This document shows positions 50,326-59,792 of a stretch of DNA of 64,000 nt, in pieces. The notes beneath the pieces were generated by a model, which was not told the DNA's origin, made no database searches, and saw only the letters and a list, made by a program, of their open reading frames with translations. The first letter of the stretch is position 1, and the number at the start of each line of letters is the position of its first letter. Source of the DNA: Paenibacillus sp. J5C2022. GTDB taxonomy: Bacteria > Bacillota > Bacilli > Paenibacillales > Paenibacillaceae. The stretch is from contig NZ_JAOQJC010000013.1 of the NCBI RefSeq assembly GCF_025567625.1, positions 62,001 through 126,000 of the forward strand, written 5' to 3'. Position numbers and translations under genes: made by a program.

Positions 50326-51396
50326 CTACTGGGCAAGCGGATTCTTCACTTCAAGCTTGCCGCTCTTGATGTCTTCCGCGATCGCCTTCACTTGATCGAT
50401 CACGTCTTGTCCGATGAACGGGCTAAGCGGAGAAGTGCTCTCATGCGTGACGAACGTCACGCCTACGCCTTCCTCCAGCAAGCCGTAATCCACCTTGCCG
50501 AATTCGAAGCTGCCGGCTGCGAATGCCTTCGCCGTCTCGTATGCAGCCGTATCCGTGAATTTCAGCTGGGACAGCACGATGTGCTCCGGATCTTCCACTG
50601 TACGGTCGATATCCTGGCCGGACGTGTAGAAGCCTTTCTCCTTCGCCGCTTCGAACACGCCCAGATCGGATACAGCCGCCATTCCGGCGATGAAGTCGGC
50701 GCCCCAAGCATGCTGCTGGATCGCAATTTCCTTCGCTTTCGCCGTATCGACGAAGCTGTTCACATAATTCACTTCATATTCCGCATTCGGATTCGTATGG
50801 GCGAGGCCCGCTCCGAATGACTTCGTGAACTTGTGAATGATCGGCGCGTCAATTGCCGCTACTGCGCCAACCTTATTGGTTTTCGTAGAGAGGCCCGCCG
50901 CCGCTCCCATCAGGAATGCAGCTTCATATTCGCGGAATACGACGCTGCGCACGTTCGGCTGATCGACCTCATCGTCGATAATGGCGAACGACTTGTCCGG
51001 ATTTTCCGCAGCAACCGTGCCAAGCGCGTCCACTGCATTGAAGGTAGCCGTCATAATGAGATCGTAATCCTCAGCTACAGTAGTGCGAAGGTTTTGCTCG
51101 AATGCCGCAATATCTGTCGATTCTATCGTTTTTACTTCGAGTCCGAATTCTTCGCCAGCTTTCTTCAAGCCTTCATCCATTTGCGAATAGAACGGATTCA
51201 CGCCGATTTGCTCAGGCAATACGAGCGCAATTTTTTTCTTTTCTGACTCCCCCGAGTCTTTGCTTGCATTGTTGCTTTCCGCCGCATTTCCGGCCGAATT
51301 GTTCGAACCGCTGTTTTTGTTCGCATTGGAACCGCATGCCGCAATAACGCCGACCATTAATACAAGAGTAAGTAGTAAGGCAAACCGCTTTTTCAA
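50326..51396 (-). CDS. BMP-family nucleoside-binding lipoprotein (YufN/BmpA-like)
   Basis: 356 residues. Lipoprotein signal LLLTLVLMVGVIAACGS, with a Ser/Asn-rich linker after the Cys. The BMP domain reads KIALVLPEQIGVNPFYSQMDEGL, DLIMTATFNAVDALG, AAFLMGAAAGLSTKTNKVGAVAAID, and an NPNAEYEVNYVNSFVD stretch that lines the nucleoside site in PnrA-like proteins. It captures nucleosides outside the cell for the NupOPQ-like transporter. First gene of the operon; I found no riboswitch in the 206 bp upstream. Confidence 0.94.
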   Translation of the reverse strand: MKKRFALLLTLVLMVGVIAACGSNANKNSGSNNSAGNAAESNNASKDSGESEKKKIALVLPEQIGVNPFYSQMDEGLKKAGEEFGLEVKTIESTDIAAFEQNLRTTVAEDYDLIMTATFNAVDALGTVAAENPDKSFAIIDDEVDQPNVRSVVFREYEAAFLMGAAAGLSTKTNKVGAVAAIDAPIIHKFTKSFGAGLAHTNPNAEYEVNYVNSFVDTAKAKEIAIQQHAWGADFIAGMAAVSDLGVFEAAKEKGFYTSGQDIDRTVEDPEHIVLSQLKFTDTAAYETAKAFAAGSFEFGKVDYGLLEEGVGVTFVTHESTSPLSPFIGQDVIDQVKAIAEDIKSGKLEVKNPLAQ

Positions 51397-51602
51397 TCTG
51401 ATCTCTCCTTATGCTGTTATACGACATATTTTCACTTCATTTTACAACAAATCAAATATGAATCAATTAAATAAAAATAAACTTCACGATTTTGTAACAA
51501 AATATGTCCATTATATGGAAAAAAAGACCCCGATTTCCGAACATTATTCACTCGACTTCTATCAGATCCGGTTTTATTCCGAACGATTGAGCAATTCACC
51601 GA

Positions 51603-52061
51603 CTACTCATCCGTGCTTTCCAGATTGCGCTTCATCAGCACAAACAGCTTCAGCGCCTTCTCCATCTCCAACGGTGTCATGCCCCTGAACATCTTGAGCA
51701 TTAATGCTCCTCTCGTCGCATGAATCTGCTCTACGATCGCTTCTCCTTCAGCTGTAAGCTGCAGGAGAACCATTCGCCTGTCCCGCTCGCTCCGCTCGCG
51801 GCTGACGAATCCCAGTTCAATTAACCGATCCGCAATGCCCGTAACCCCGCCGCCTGACATCGTCAGGCAATCCGCCAGCACGGACGGCTTCTGCGGCCCT
51901 TGCTCGTGGAGAATGATCAGCAGCCTGCCGTGCGAGAATCCAAGACCGTACGGATTCTGCTTATTCCACTCGGATAAGATCAGCTTGCGCACTTCCCGGA
52001 ACGTCTCATCCAGCTGCTGCATCAAAGCCCGGTTATCCTTGCGGCTTTCTTCCAACGCCAT
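51603..52061 (-). CDS. MarR-family transcriptional regulator
   Basis: 152 residues from ATG 52061 (GGAGGGGG 3-5 nt upstream; ATG 52076 is an alternative). The winged helix reads KPSVLADCLTMSGGGVTGIADRLIE, and the wing RSERDRRMVLLQLTAEGEA carries the conserved Asp-Arg-Arg. Dimer helices flank it. MarR proteins repress efflux or stress genes and respond to phenolic compounds or oxidants. No obvious target is adjacent; it follows the carboxypeptidase gene on the same strand by 48 nt. Confidence 0.92.
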   Translation of the reverse strand: MALEESRKDNRALMQQLDETFREVRKLILSEWNKQNPYGLGFSHGRLLIILHEQGPQKPSVLADCLTMSGGGVTGIADRLIELGFVSRERSERDRRMVLLQLTAEGEAIVEQIHATRGALMLKMFRGMTPLEMEKALKLFVLMKRNLESTDE

Positions 52062-52109
52062 TGCCCCCTCCATCATGAAATCCGACCAGATTAGTATAAT
52101 CTATTCTCC

Positions 52110-53018
52110 TCAAAAAACCAATTCATATAATTTCTTTGTCTCTACAAAACGCTTCTCCGCCGACGCCGCTCCCATCACAACGGATATGACCCTTCTTCCG
52201 TCGCGGCTGACTGTGCCGGTGAAGCAGTAGCCTGCGCTTGGCGTGTAACCTGTCTTCAAACCGTTGTTGCCGGGATAGGAGAACGGCTTGTTCGCCAGCA
52301 TCAGATTGGTCGCAGCGAGCGGATGCGATTGTGTCGACACCTTCACGCTTGGCATGCTGGAGATGACGAGAACTTCCGGATACTTGCCAATCAGGAAGCC
52401 GCCGAGCAAAGCTGTATCCATTGCCGTCATGACAGTATCGCGTTCCGCCGATGCGCCCGCAAGATGGGTGATATGCTCCGAGCCGAGACCGGAAGCATTG
52501 CCGAACAGCGTATCGTCGGACAAGCCGATCTCGCGAGCCCGTTCATTCATGCGCCGCACGAATGCCGACTCGCTGCCGGCGATATGCTCGGCGAGCGCGA
52601 CTGCGGCGTCATTCGCGGAATGAACGGTCATCGCATCGAACAGCTCCCTTACCGTCAGCTCGTCCCCGAGCAGAAGTCCCATTCTCGCGCCCGGCACGGC
52701 AGCGGCATATGCACTTACCCGCACTTTGTCGCTCCAGCGGATCGATTCACTCTCCACTTCATCCAGTACAATCAGCTCCGTCATCATCTTCGACATGCTT
52801 GCCGGAGGCAGCGCCTTGTCCGCATTTTGCTGGAACAGTACTTCTCCCGTATCGGCGTCCAGCAGTACGGCCGCTCTTGCGTCCACGGATACGACCGCCT
52901 CGCCCGACTCCGCCCTTATAGATGTAAGACCGGTATATAATAAGAAGATAACCAGCAGGAACATGCCTGCCTGCACCGCGTTCCATCGTCCGTTGTTCTC
53001 TCGCTCGTACCTCGTCAC
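52110..53018 (-). CDS. D-alanyl-D-alanine carboxypeptidase (DacF/PBP5-like)
   Basis: 302 residues from GTG 53018, favoured because AAAGGGG lies 8 nt upstream; a TTG at 53036 overlaps that site. A membrane or signal segment (AVQAGMFLLVIFLLYTGLTSI) precedes the S11 peptidase domain: SMSK (Ser-x-x-Lys, active Ser), HSAND (Ser-x-Asn) and GLKTGYTP (Lys-Thr-Gly). It trims the terminal D-Ala of peptidoglycan stem peptides. The chain lacks the usual C-terminal PBP5 domain and amphipathic anchor, so the N-terminal helix probably holds it to the membrane. Its promoter carries response-regulator-like boxes. Confidence 0.92.
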   Translation of the reverse strand: MTRYERENNGRWNAVQAGMFLLVIFLLYTGLTSIRAESGEAVVSVDARAAVLLDADTGEVLFQQNADKALPPASMSKMMTELIVLDEVESESIRWSDKVRVSAYAAAVPGARMGLLLGDELTVRELFDAMTVHSANDAAVALAEHIAGSESAFVRRMNERAREIGLSDDTLFGNASGLGSEHITHLAGASAERDTVMTAMDTALLGGFLIGKYPEVLVISSMPSVKVSTQSHPLAATNLMLANKPFSYPGNNGLKTGYTPSAGYCFTGTVSRDGRRVISVVMGAASAEKRFVETKKLYELVF

Positions 53019-53054
53019 ATTAAAATCCCCTTTCAACTCGTGATGCTATAAGCA

Positions 53055-53109
53055 AGTATAGCGACATGAGTTTAAGGAGACTCTAACGAATCCTTATAAA
53101 AACCTTAAA
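53055..53109 (-). promoter_or_regulatory. Candidate response-regulator-activated promoter of the carboxypeptidase gene
   Basis: On the minus strand TTAGAG and TTAAAC stand 11 bp apart (53081-53086 and 53070-53075), 9 nt ahead of a TATACT -10 (53055-53060), in place of a normal -35. Further upstream are TTTAAGG and ATAAGG. This is the geometry of PhoB/OmpR-type direct-repeat activation. Confidence 0.5.
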
Positions 53110-54220
53110 TTTCTCTTGCGAGGGGAAGTGCGACGACAAACTTCGTCTCAATCGCATTGCTGAACGCTTCAATCGTACCGCCGTGCTTCTCCACGATATT
53201 CTTCGATATGGCAAGGCCGAGTCCCGATCCGCCGGACCACTGTGTCCTCGACTTGTCCCCCCGATAGAAACGGTCGAAAATATGGGGCAGGTCCAGCGCA
53301 GGAATGGGATCTCCATAGTTGATCACTTCTACGACTGCCATCCCGTTCCCCTGCTCTCGTCTTACGGCCAGTTGAATGAATTTCCCGTCTTTGCCGTACA
53401 CCATAGCATTCGACAGCAAATTCTCGAACACTCTGAGAAGCAAGCTTGTATCCGCCTGGACCGCAACGGCCGTCTCCCTGCTGTCCAGCTTCGCCTCCAG
53501 CCCCGCTTCCTGCAGCGGCAGATGGTATTGTACCAATAGCTGTCCAAGAAACTCCACCAAATTAATGACTTCCATCTTGATGGCCACACTGTCATGCCTC
53601 ATGCGCGTATATTCGAACAAATCGTTAATGAGGACATGGAGCCGCTGCGACTTCTCGTAAGCGATCGCCGTATAGTGCCTCAGCTCCACCTCGTCGCGGT
53701 ATCGGTCCTGCTCGATCAGAGCCAGATAACCCAGCACCGATGTGAGCGGCGTTCGCAGGTCATGCGACACATTCGTAATCAGCTCATTCTTCGTCTGTTC
53801 TGCGCGGCGCTCTTCCTCCAGCGCCAGCGACAGGCGCTGCGACAGTCTGTTCACATTGGCGGCAAGCAAGCCGAATGGACTTCTCTTCCGCACTGCGATC
53901 TGATATTCCAGGCCCAGCTGTCCGTCCGCAACGCGGCGTACGGACTCGTTGATCGCACCGAAGTAACGGAACGCCATCCATTGCAGGAAGCAGAACAGAA
54001 GCAGAGCCACCGCCAAATACAGGATGAACGCCAGCATCAGCCCCAAATTCGTGCTCATGATATCGGAAAACATATTTCGGTAGCCGTAGTAGCCCATCGT
54101 TTTCGACAAGGTATCCAGAATGAAGTAGCCTAGCCAGAGGACGACAAGGGACAATATGGCGCTCAGCACAATATTCACCGCAGAGCGAACCACCAGCCTG
54201 GAAACGATATTATCCTTCAA
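53105..54220 (-). CDS. Membrane sensor histidine kinase (VanS/PhoR type)
   Basis: 371 residues from a TTG at 54220 that overlaps the response-regulator stop. Two membrane helices, VNIVLSAILSLVVLWLGYFIL and LGLMLAFILYLAVALLLFCFLQW, enclose a short external loop. HAMP follows, then HisKA with LITNVSHDLRTPLTSVLGYL (His), then HATPase with ENLLSNAMVYGKDG, FDRFYRGD and GGSGLGLAISK. The small loop suggests sensing within the membrane or cell wall, as in VanS/BaeS relatives. It pairs with the upstream regulator and probably controls the carboxypeptidase gene that follows. Confidence 0.94.
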   Translation of the reverse strand: MKDNIVSRLVVRSAVNIVLSAILSLVVLWLGYFILDTLSKTMGYYGYRNMFSDIMSTNLGLMLAFILYLAVALLLFCFLQWMAFRYFGAINESVRRVADGQLGLEYQIAVRKRSPFGLLAANVNRLSQRLSLALEEERRAEQTKNELITNVSHDLRTPLTSVLGYLALIEQDRYRDEVELRHYTAIAYEKSQRLHVLINDLFEYTRMRHDSVAIKMEVINLVEFLGQLLVQYHLPLQEAGLEAKLDSRETAVAVQADTSLLLRVFENLLSNAMVYGKDGKFIQLAVRREQGNGMAVVEVINYGDPIPALDLPHIFDRFYRGDKSRTQWSGGSGLGLAISKNIVEKHGGTIEAFSNAIETKFVVALPLAREI

Positions 54221-54923
54221 TTTTATAGCCGACCCCCCATACCGTGACGATGAGCTTCTCTCCAAGCTCCCGCTCCAGCTTGTCTCTCAGCTTGCTGATA
54301 TGCACCATGACCGTATTATTGGATTCGAAATACTTCTCCTTCCATACTTGCTGGAAAATCTCTTCCGCGCTGTACACCCTCCCCGGCTGGGAGGCGAGCA
54401 GGTACAGAATGCCGAATTCCGTTGAGGTCAAGTGAAGCTGCTTGCCGTCCACGTCGGCGGAATGGCTCAGCTTGTCGATGCGGAGCGCGCCTAGCTGCAA
54501 CTCCTTGCGCTCCTTGCCCTCCTTCTCCTCCCCGCCATCTGACGGACCGCTGTTATACTGATAAGACCTGCGAAGCAAGGAGCGAACGCGGGCCAGCAGC
54601 TCAAGTGGATTGAACGGCTTGGCCATGTAATCGTCCGCCCCCGTCATAAGCCCCATGATCTTGTCCATATCCTGCGTCTTGGCGCTCAGCATGAGAATCG
54701 GAACATGCTGGTCGCGCCTCAGCCGCCGGCATACCTCCAGTCCATCGAGCTTCGGCATCATAATGTCCAGAATGACCAGATCGGCCGGCTGGCGCTCATA
54801 AGCGGCAAGCGCTTCTTCGCCGTCCGAGGCGATTTCCGTGAAGTAACCTTCATTCTTCAAATAGATACCGATCAGATCGGCGATTTCGCGCTCGTCGTCC
54901 ACAATTAATATTCGTCGTTCCAT
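54210..54923 (-). CDS. OmpR-family response regulator
   Basis: 237 residues from ATG 54923 (GAGGAG about 10 nt upstream). Receiver: ILIVDDEREIAD, LVILDIMMPKLDGLE (Asp phosphoacceptor), MLSAKTQ and DYMAKPF (Lys). Linker SGPSDGGEEKEGKERKE. Winged-helix output: LHLTSTEFGILYLLASQPGRV, FESNNTVMVHISKLRDKLE, VWGVGYKIEG. Close to VanR/YycF-like regulators. It overlaps its kinase gene by 11 bp. Direct repeats in front of it at 55018-55051 point to autoregulation. Confidence 0.94.
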   Translation of the reverse strand: MERRILIVDDEREIADLIGIYLKNEGYFTEIASDGEEALAAYERQPADLVILDIMMPKLDGLEVCRRLRRDQHVPILMLSAKTQDMDKIMGLMTGADDYMAKPFNPLELLARVRSLLRRSYQYNSGPSDGGEEKEGKERKELQLGALRIDKLSHSADVDGKQLHLTSTEFGILYLLASQPGRVYSAEEIFQQVWKEKYFESNNTVMVHISKLRDKLERELGEKLIVTVWGVGYKIEG

Positions 54924-55017
54924 ATATTGAATACTCCTCTCTGCACTTCTATTGCCTATGTTGCTAAATATACATGACGGAAGACCGGAATGGTACCGGA
55001 CCGCCGCCAACTTCATA

Positions 55018-55051
55018 ATGTTTAAGCCAATTTTAAGCTTTCCTTAAACAT
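55018..55051 (-). promoter_or_regulatory. Direct/inverted TTTAAG repeats upstream of the response-regulator gene
   Basis: TTTAAGC occurs at 55021 and 55032, exactly 11 bp apart, and CTTAAACAT at 55043-55051 mirrors ATGTTTAAG at 55018-55026. The 11-bp step matches binding of tandem OmpR-family dimers. It lies about 95 nt before the ATG of the regulator gene and 170 nt before ilvD on the other side. Confidence 0.5.
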
Positions 55052-55222
55052 TGGGCCAATCCTGGCTTGTCAACAACTGCTAACGCCGATGGCGGCTGCT
55101 GATGCGCATTGCTTTATAGCCAACCTATGTCGAGTATGATAGAATCATAGATATGTTTGATTACTGTGCTAAAGCATCCGGAGCGCGACAGCGCTTCCTA
55201 TATTCAAGGAGGTACAAGGTTT

Positions 55223-56908
55223 ATGGCGGCTAAGAAAATGCGTTCAGACATGATCAAGAAAGGCTTCGACCGCGCGCCTCATCGCAGCCTGCTGCGTGCA
55301 GCCGGTGTGAAAGAAGAGGACTTCGACAAACCGTTCATCGCGGTGTGCAACTCTTACATTGATATCATTCCCGGACACGTGCATCTCCAGGAATTCGGCA
55401 AGCTGGTGAAGGAAGCGATTCGCGAAGCCGGCGGCGTGCCGTTCGAGTTCAACACGATCGGCGTAGACGACGGCATCGCGATGGGACATATCGGCATGCG
55501 CTACTCCCTCGCCAGCCGCGAGATTATTGCAGACTCCGTAGAGACTGTCGTTAACGCTCACTGGTTCGACGGCATGGTGTGCATCCCGAACTGCGACAAG
55601 ATTACTCCCGGCATGATTCTGGGTGCCCTGCGCGTCAACATTCCGACGATGCTGGTCAGCGGCGGACCGATGAAGGCGGGCAAGACGTCCGACGGACGCT
55701 CCATCTCGCTCTCCAGCGTATTCGAAGGCGTCGGCGCTTATCAGTCCGGCAAGATCGATGACAATCAGCTGATGGAGCTGGAGCAATTCGGATGTCCGAC
55801 CTGCGGCTCCTGCTCCGGCATGTTCACGGCCAACTCCATGAACTGTCTGGCGGAAGGTCTGGGGCTTGCGTTGCCGGGCAACGGCACCATACTGGCAGTA
55901 TCCCCGGAACGGAAGGAATTCGTCAAGGAAGCAGCACGTCAACTGATGAAGATTATCGAGTTGGGCATCAAGCCACGCGACATCGTCACGGAAGAAGCGA
56001 TCGACAACGCCTTCGCTCTGGATATGGCGATGGGCGGTTCCACGAATACCGTGCTTCATACGCTGGCCATTGCGCATGAAGCGGGCATCGATTATCCCAT
56101 CGAGCGCATTAACGAAGTAGCGGAGCGCGTGCCGCATCTGGCCAAGATCGCGCCGGCATCCGACTACCATATCGAAGACGTGCATGAGGCCGGCGGCGTA
56201 AGCGCCGTTCTGCACGAGCTGTTCAAGAAGGAAGGCGCGCTGCACGGCGACTGCATTACCGTCACCGGCAAGACGCTCCGCGAGAACGTCGAAGGCTGCG
56301 AGATTCAGAACACCGACGTTGTTCGCACGATCGACAATCCGCATACGGAGCGCGGCGGACTGGCAGTGCTGTTCGGCAACCTGGCTCCGAACGGAGCGAT
56401 CATCAAGACAGGAGCTGTCGACAAGTCAGTCGGCGGCTATCATAAAGGTCCTGCCATCTGCTTCGACTCGCAGGACGAAGCGCTCGCGGGCATCGCGAAC
56501 GGCAAGATTAAGGAAGGCGACGTCGTCATCATCCGTTACGAAGGCCCTCGCGGCGGTCCGGGCATGCCTGAGATGCTTGCTCCGACATCGCAGATCGTCG
56601 GAATGGGACTTGGCGCCAAGGTGGCGCTCATTACCGACGGACGCTTCTCCGGCGCATCCCGCGGCATCAGCATCGGCCATGCTTCGCCTGAAGCGGCCGA
56701 GGGCGGACCAATCGCATTCGTGCGTGACGGCGATATTGTCGAGATCGACATGAACAACCGTACGATGGATGTGCTGATCAGCGACGAGGAGTTCGAGAAG
56801 CGCCGTGCGGAATGGCCGGGCTTCGAGCTGAAGATCAAGCGCGGCTACCTGGCGCGTTACGCACATCTGGTCACCTCCGCCAGCACTGGCGGCGTAATGA
56901 AGATGTAG
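55223..56908 (+). CDS. ilvD: Dihydroxy-acid dehydratase
   Basis: 561 residues from ATG 55223, with AAGGAGG at 55206-55212; this gives the length normal for IlvD. Cys ligands for the Fe-S cluster lie in [25 protein letters not shown] and [34 protein letters not shown] is the C-terminal catalytic signature. The enzyme makes 2-keto acids for Val, Leu and Ile in the cytosol. No other branched-chain gene is adjacent, so it is a lone ilvD, possibly a second copy. Confidence 0.97.
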   Translation: MAAKKMRSDMIKKGFDRAPHRSLLRAAGVKEEDFDKPFIAVCNSYIDIIPGHVHLQEFGKLVKEAIREAGGVPFEFNTIGVDDGIAMGHIGMRYSLASREIIADSVETVVNAHWFDGMVCIPNCDKITPGMILGALRVNIPTMLVSGGPMKAGKTSDGRSISLSSVFEGVGAYQSGKIDDNQLMELEQFGCPTCGSCSGMFTANSMNCLAEGLGLALPGNGTILAVSPERKEFVKEAARQLMKIIELGIKPRDIVTEEAIDNAFALDMAMGGSTNTVLHTLAIAHEAGIDYPIERINEVAERVPHLAKIAPASDYHIEDVHEAGGVSAVLHELFKKEGALHGDCITVTGKTLRENVEGCEIQNTDVVRTIDNPHTERGGLAVLFGNLAPNGAIIKTGAVDKSVGGYHKGPAICFDSQDEALAGIANGKIKEGDVVIIRYEGPRGGPGMPEMLAPTSQIVGMGLGAKVALITDGRFSGASRGISIGHASPEAAEGGPIAFVRDGDIVEIDMNNRTMDVLISDEEFEKRRAEWPGFELKIKRGYLARYAHLVTSASTGGVMKM

Positions 56909-56923
56909 AGCATGAAGTTCTTG

Positions 56924-56963
56924 AGCCCTCGGGATTGCCTCCTAGCGATTCCGGGGGCTTTGT
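56924..56963 (+). terminator. ilvD terminator
   Basis: Stem AGCCCTCGGGAT/ATTCCGGGGGCT (with mismatches) followed by TTTGTG, 16 nt after the ilvD stop. A second inverted repeat (AGAGAGGCAG/CTGCCTCTCT) follows at about 57009-57060. Confidence 0.65.
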
Positions 56964-57089
56964 GTCTATACGGGTATGATCACGCTTTCATTTTTGCACA
57001 AGAGCACACAGAGAGGCAGCCCGCGCACCTGCCATCAGATGCGTATCGGTCTGCCTCTCTTACATTCCATGATCCTGTTATATATAAAC

Positions 57090-58502
57090 CTATAATGCCG
57101 TCGTCTTGGAGCCTATAGCCGATGACTCATCCGCGGCTCCCGCTATCGCTCGATCCACTGGCGAGCGCAGCAGGTCAGCGGTCCCCTCCTGCAGATTGCT
57201 CAAGCCCGCCGCCGCATATTGCCGTACCCGTTGCATCGGCATCAGCAGCATGCGCGGCGACGACGCATCCTTAAGCCGCTTGCTGCGCTCCTTCTGACGC
57301 TTGCCGGAATCGGACGGGGTCAGCACCTTCGTAAGCAGCCGCAAGTACACATTGGTGGAACGAGCGAACAAGCCGTCAGGCAGCCGGAACACCTCGAAGC
57401 CAAGCCGATCCGCTCCGCGATGTATCATCGTTACGCCATACACCGCCTTGATGTCCGATGCATCGGGATCTTCCGCCAGCTGCATCGCCAGCTGCGGCAG
57501 CGCATGCTCTACTTCACGAATGACCCTCAGTCCCGCTGCAAGTGGCGACTTGTATCGGGCGGCGATTCTCGACAGCATCCCATTGTCGAAGTGAAGCTCA
57601 GCGACAGCGTCTCCCTTGCCGATCGTGCCTCCTTCGGCAAATTCCACAGTCTGGCCGCTATAGGTGGTCACCCTATAGTGGAAGGATGGCTGATCGCTTT
57701 CCCCCACCTGCTTCAAGCGGAACGCTGCGTGGAAGGCCTTCTCCCAGAGCAGCCAAAGCGAGATGAGCGTCCGCTTGATCAGAGAAGGCTTCCGGCTCGC
57801 ATCAGACAACTTGATCATCTGCGTGATGTTGACGAAGGAATAGCCCTGTTGCGTCCCTTGCTCCAGATAGGCCTCCAGCGCAATGAGCATATTGCGCGGG
57901 GCAGCCTTATCCGCGCCGAACGTCTTCCCGCAGTCGTGCAGCAGCAGCACTTCGCCCGGACGCAGCTTCTTCATCATTCTTCGCTGCAGCCGCTCCGCGC
58001 CGACCCGAATGCGCCAGTCTCCGAACAGAGACGACCACAGAATAATTTGCAAATACCCCAGATTGGAATAATCGAATAAGTTTACAATGCCCCAGGGGGG
58101 GCGATAGTAGTTGGAGCGTTCTCCGGTAGCCGTCTCGATAATAGCGTTGGTCTTCTCAATCTGACGCTTTACCGTCCTGGGCCGCATGAGCCAGTTCGAC
58201 TTGTGCACGTAGTTATGAATACCGATGTCATGCCCTTCATCCTTCATTCTGCGAAGCAGATCGAGCTCCTTCTCCGCATGGGAGCCGACAACGAAGAACG
58301 TGGCTTTCGCATTGTACCGCTTCAACAAGTCGAGCAGCTGTGGCGTATAATTTGAATCCGGACCGTCATCGAAGGTAAGCGCGATCTCCTTCTCCGCTTT
58401 CCCTCGCTTGAACACCCGGAAACCAAAAGTACGGCTTATGACACCTGGAAGAAACGCATAAAATGTCATCACATAAAATACCCACAGCAGAAAATTCTCC
58501 AT
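57090..58502 (-). CDS. Membrane-anchored polysaccharide deacetylase with YkoP-like C-terminal domain
   Basis: 470 residues from ATG 58502 (GTGGGGAAG upstream; GTG 58517 is an alternative). An uncleaved membrane helix (LLWVFYVMTFYAFLPGVIS) precedes the NodB domain at ~40-235: ALTFDDGPDS (metal Asp), GIHNYVHKS (His-x-x-x-His), YYRPPWG and LLLHDCG. The C-terminal ~180 residues (SDIKAVYGVTMIHRGADRLGFEVF) resemble the YkoP-type domain of Bacillus deacetylase partners. It would remove acetyl groups from extracellular or wall polysaccharide. Converges with ilvD. Confidence 0.85.
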   Translation of the reverse strand: MENFLLWVFYVMTFYAFLPGVISRTFGFRVFKRGKAEKEIALTFDDGPDSNYTPQLLDLLKRYNAKATFFVVGSHAEKELDLLRRMKDEGHDIGIHNYVHKSNWLMRPRTVKRQIEKTNAIIETATGERSNYYRPPWGIVNLFDYSNLGYLQIILWSSLFGDWRIRVGAERLQRRMMKKLRPGEVLLLHDCGKTFGADKAAPRNMLIALEAYLEQGTQQGYSFVNITQMIKLSDASRKPSLIKRTLISLWLLWEKAFHAAFRLKQVGESDQPSFHYRVTTYSGQTVEFAEGGTIGKGDAVAELHFDNGMLSRIAARYKSPLAAGLRVIREVEHALPQLAMQLAEDPDASDIKAVYGVTMIHRGADRLGFEVFRLPDGLFARSTNVYLRLLTKVLTPSDSGKRQKERSKRLKDASSPRMLLMPMQRVRQYAAAGLSNLQEGTADLLRSPVDRAIAGAADESSAIGSKTTAL

Positions 58503-58643
58503 GTTTGTCTTCCCCACCGTAAATGATTTTTTTCATTTAATTGTATCATACTTGAATAAAAAATAGGTACATTCCGTATAAACTATAGTACAATCTTATT
58601 GGAAATATTATAAAGCTATCATCAACAATTAATGGAAGGAAAG

Positions 58644-59792
58644 ATGACCGTGCTCCCATTTTACAAGAAATACTGGCGTACCGCATTTGACATCGGACTG
58701 ATCGTACTGACCGTATTTCTCATCATGTTTGCCTTTAGTTACATTTATAAAATCGCAACTCCCATCATATTCGCCTTGATTATATTTATTTTCATAGAAC
58801 CACTCGCGAAACGGCTGAACAAATGGGGCATCAAAAAATCGATAGCTGCCGGCATATCGGTCGTCTTGTTCACGCTCCTCATCCTCGGCGCTTTCTCGGG
58901 AGCGGCATTTCTGATTACGAAGCAAGGCACGCAGCTTATTAACGATTTTCCGAAGTATCAGGAATCGCTGACGAAGCAGATCGGCTTCATCACGAAAGAG
59001 CTTGAGCTTCAACTGGACAAGCTGCCTCCCGACTTCGATCTGGCAGAGCGTATGCAGGAGTTTATTAAAGGCAGTTCAGAAAATTTAAAAAACCTTGCAA
59101 TGGCTTTCCTGGGCGGATTGGTTGGATATGTTTCGTTCGTATCCTCGTTTATTTTCAATTTTTCGATCGGCATCATATTGGCTTATTTCCTTAGCATCGA
59201 AATTATTTCATGGCGGAAAGTGGCCTCGGAGAAAACGCCGAAAACGTTCAAAACCGCCTTTTTGTTCCTTAGAGACAATGTATTCAAAGGAATTGCCACT
59301 TATATTAAAGCCCAGGCCAAAATGATCAGCATTACGTTTATCGTCATCTTTATTTCTCTGATCGCGCTGAACGTAAGCAATTCATTTATCATTGCACTGG
59401 TGGCTGCGATATTCGACATTTTGCCGATACTGGGCGTCAGCACATTGTTCATACCGTGGATTATCTATCTGTTCATCGTGGGCAAAACTTCGCTGGCGAT
59501 ATGGCTGACGGTATTATGGCTGGTAGTCACGCTGACGAGACAGATTCTGGAGCCGAAAATTACCGGGGATTCCCTCGGCGTATCGGCCTTCACCATGCTG
59601 TCGGCCATGATTATCTCCTTGTCGCTGTTCGGCATCGCCGGAGTCATTCTATCGCCAATTCTGGTCATCCTGATCAAATCGCTCTATGCGCAGGGATACC
59701 TGCAGCGCTGGATCCGCAAGCCTATCGACGAGTATGATACGCCCGACGACCCCGACAATCCGGCCGGCGGGCAGCCGATTAACGGCGGATAG
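58644..59792 (+). CDS. AI-2E-family (PerM-like) membrane protein
   Basis: 382 residues from ATG 58644, since GGAAGGAAAG lies directly before it (ATG 58632 is inside that site). About eight membrane segments: IGLIVLTVFLIMFAFSYIYK, PIIFALIIFIFIEPLAKRL, then the cytosolic or extracellular coil, then IALNVSNSFIIALVAAIFDILPILGVS and the C-terminal GVSAFTMLSAMIISLSLFGIAGVI. The DILP-LG and EP-I-G motifs are diagnostic. Family members move autoinducer-2, indole or ions; the substrate here is unknown. Its 3' end overlaps that of the penicillin-binding protein gene by 14 bp on the other strand. Confidence 0.92.
   Translation: MTVLPFYKKYWRTAFDIGLIVLTVFLIMFAFSYIYKIATPIIFALIIFIFIEPLAKRLNKWGIKKSIAAGISVVLFTLLILGAFSGAAFLITKQGTQLINDFPKYQESLTKQIGFITKELELQLDKLPPDFDLAERMQEFIKGSSENLKNLAMAFLGGLVGYVSFVSSFIFNFSIGIILAYFLSIEIISWRKVASEKTPKTFKTAFLFLRDNVFKGIATYIKAQAKMISITFIVIFISLIALNVSNSFIIALVAAIFDILPILGVSTLFIPWIIYLFIVGKTSLAIWLTVLWLVVTLTRQILEPKITGDSLGVSAFTMLSAMIISLSLFGIAGVILSPILVILIKSLYAQGYLQRWIRKPIDEYDTPDDPDNPAGGQPINGG

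Noticed and set aside
51397..51602. Purine-type riboswitch in front of the nucleoside operon
   Set aside because: The leader is AT-rich, with no recognisable purine-aptamer core and no clear terminator/antiterminator pair.
55244..56344. 366-codon minus-strand frame opposite ilvD
   Set aside because: Antisense shadow of a GC-rich conserved gene; composition atypical (His- and Arg-rich).
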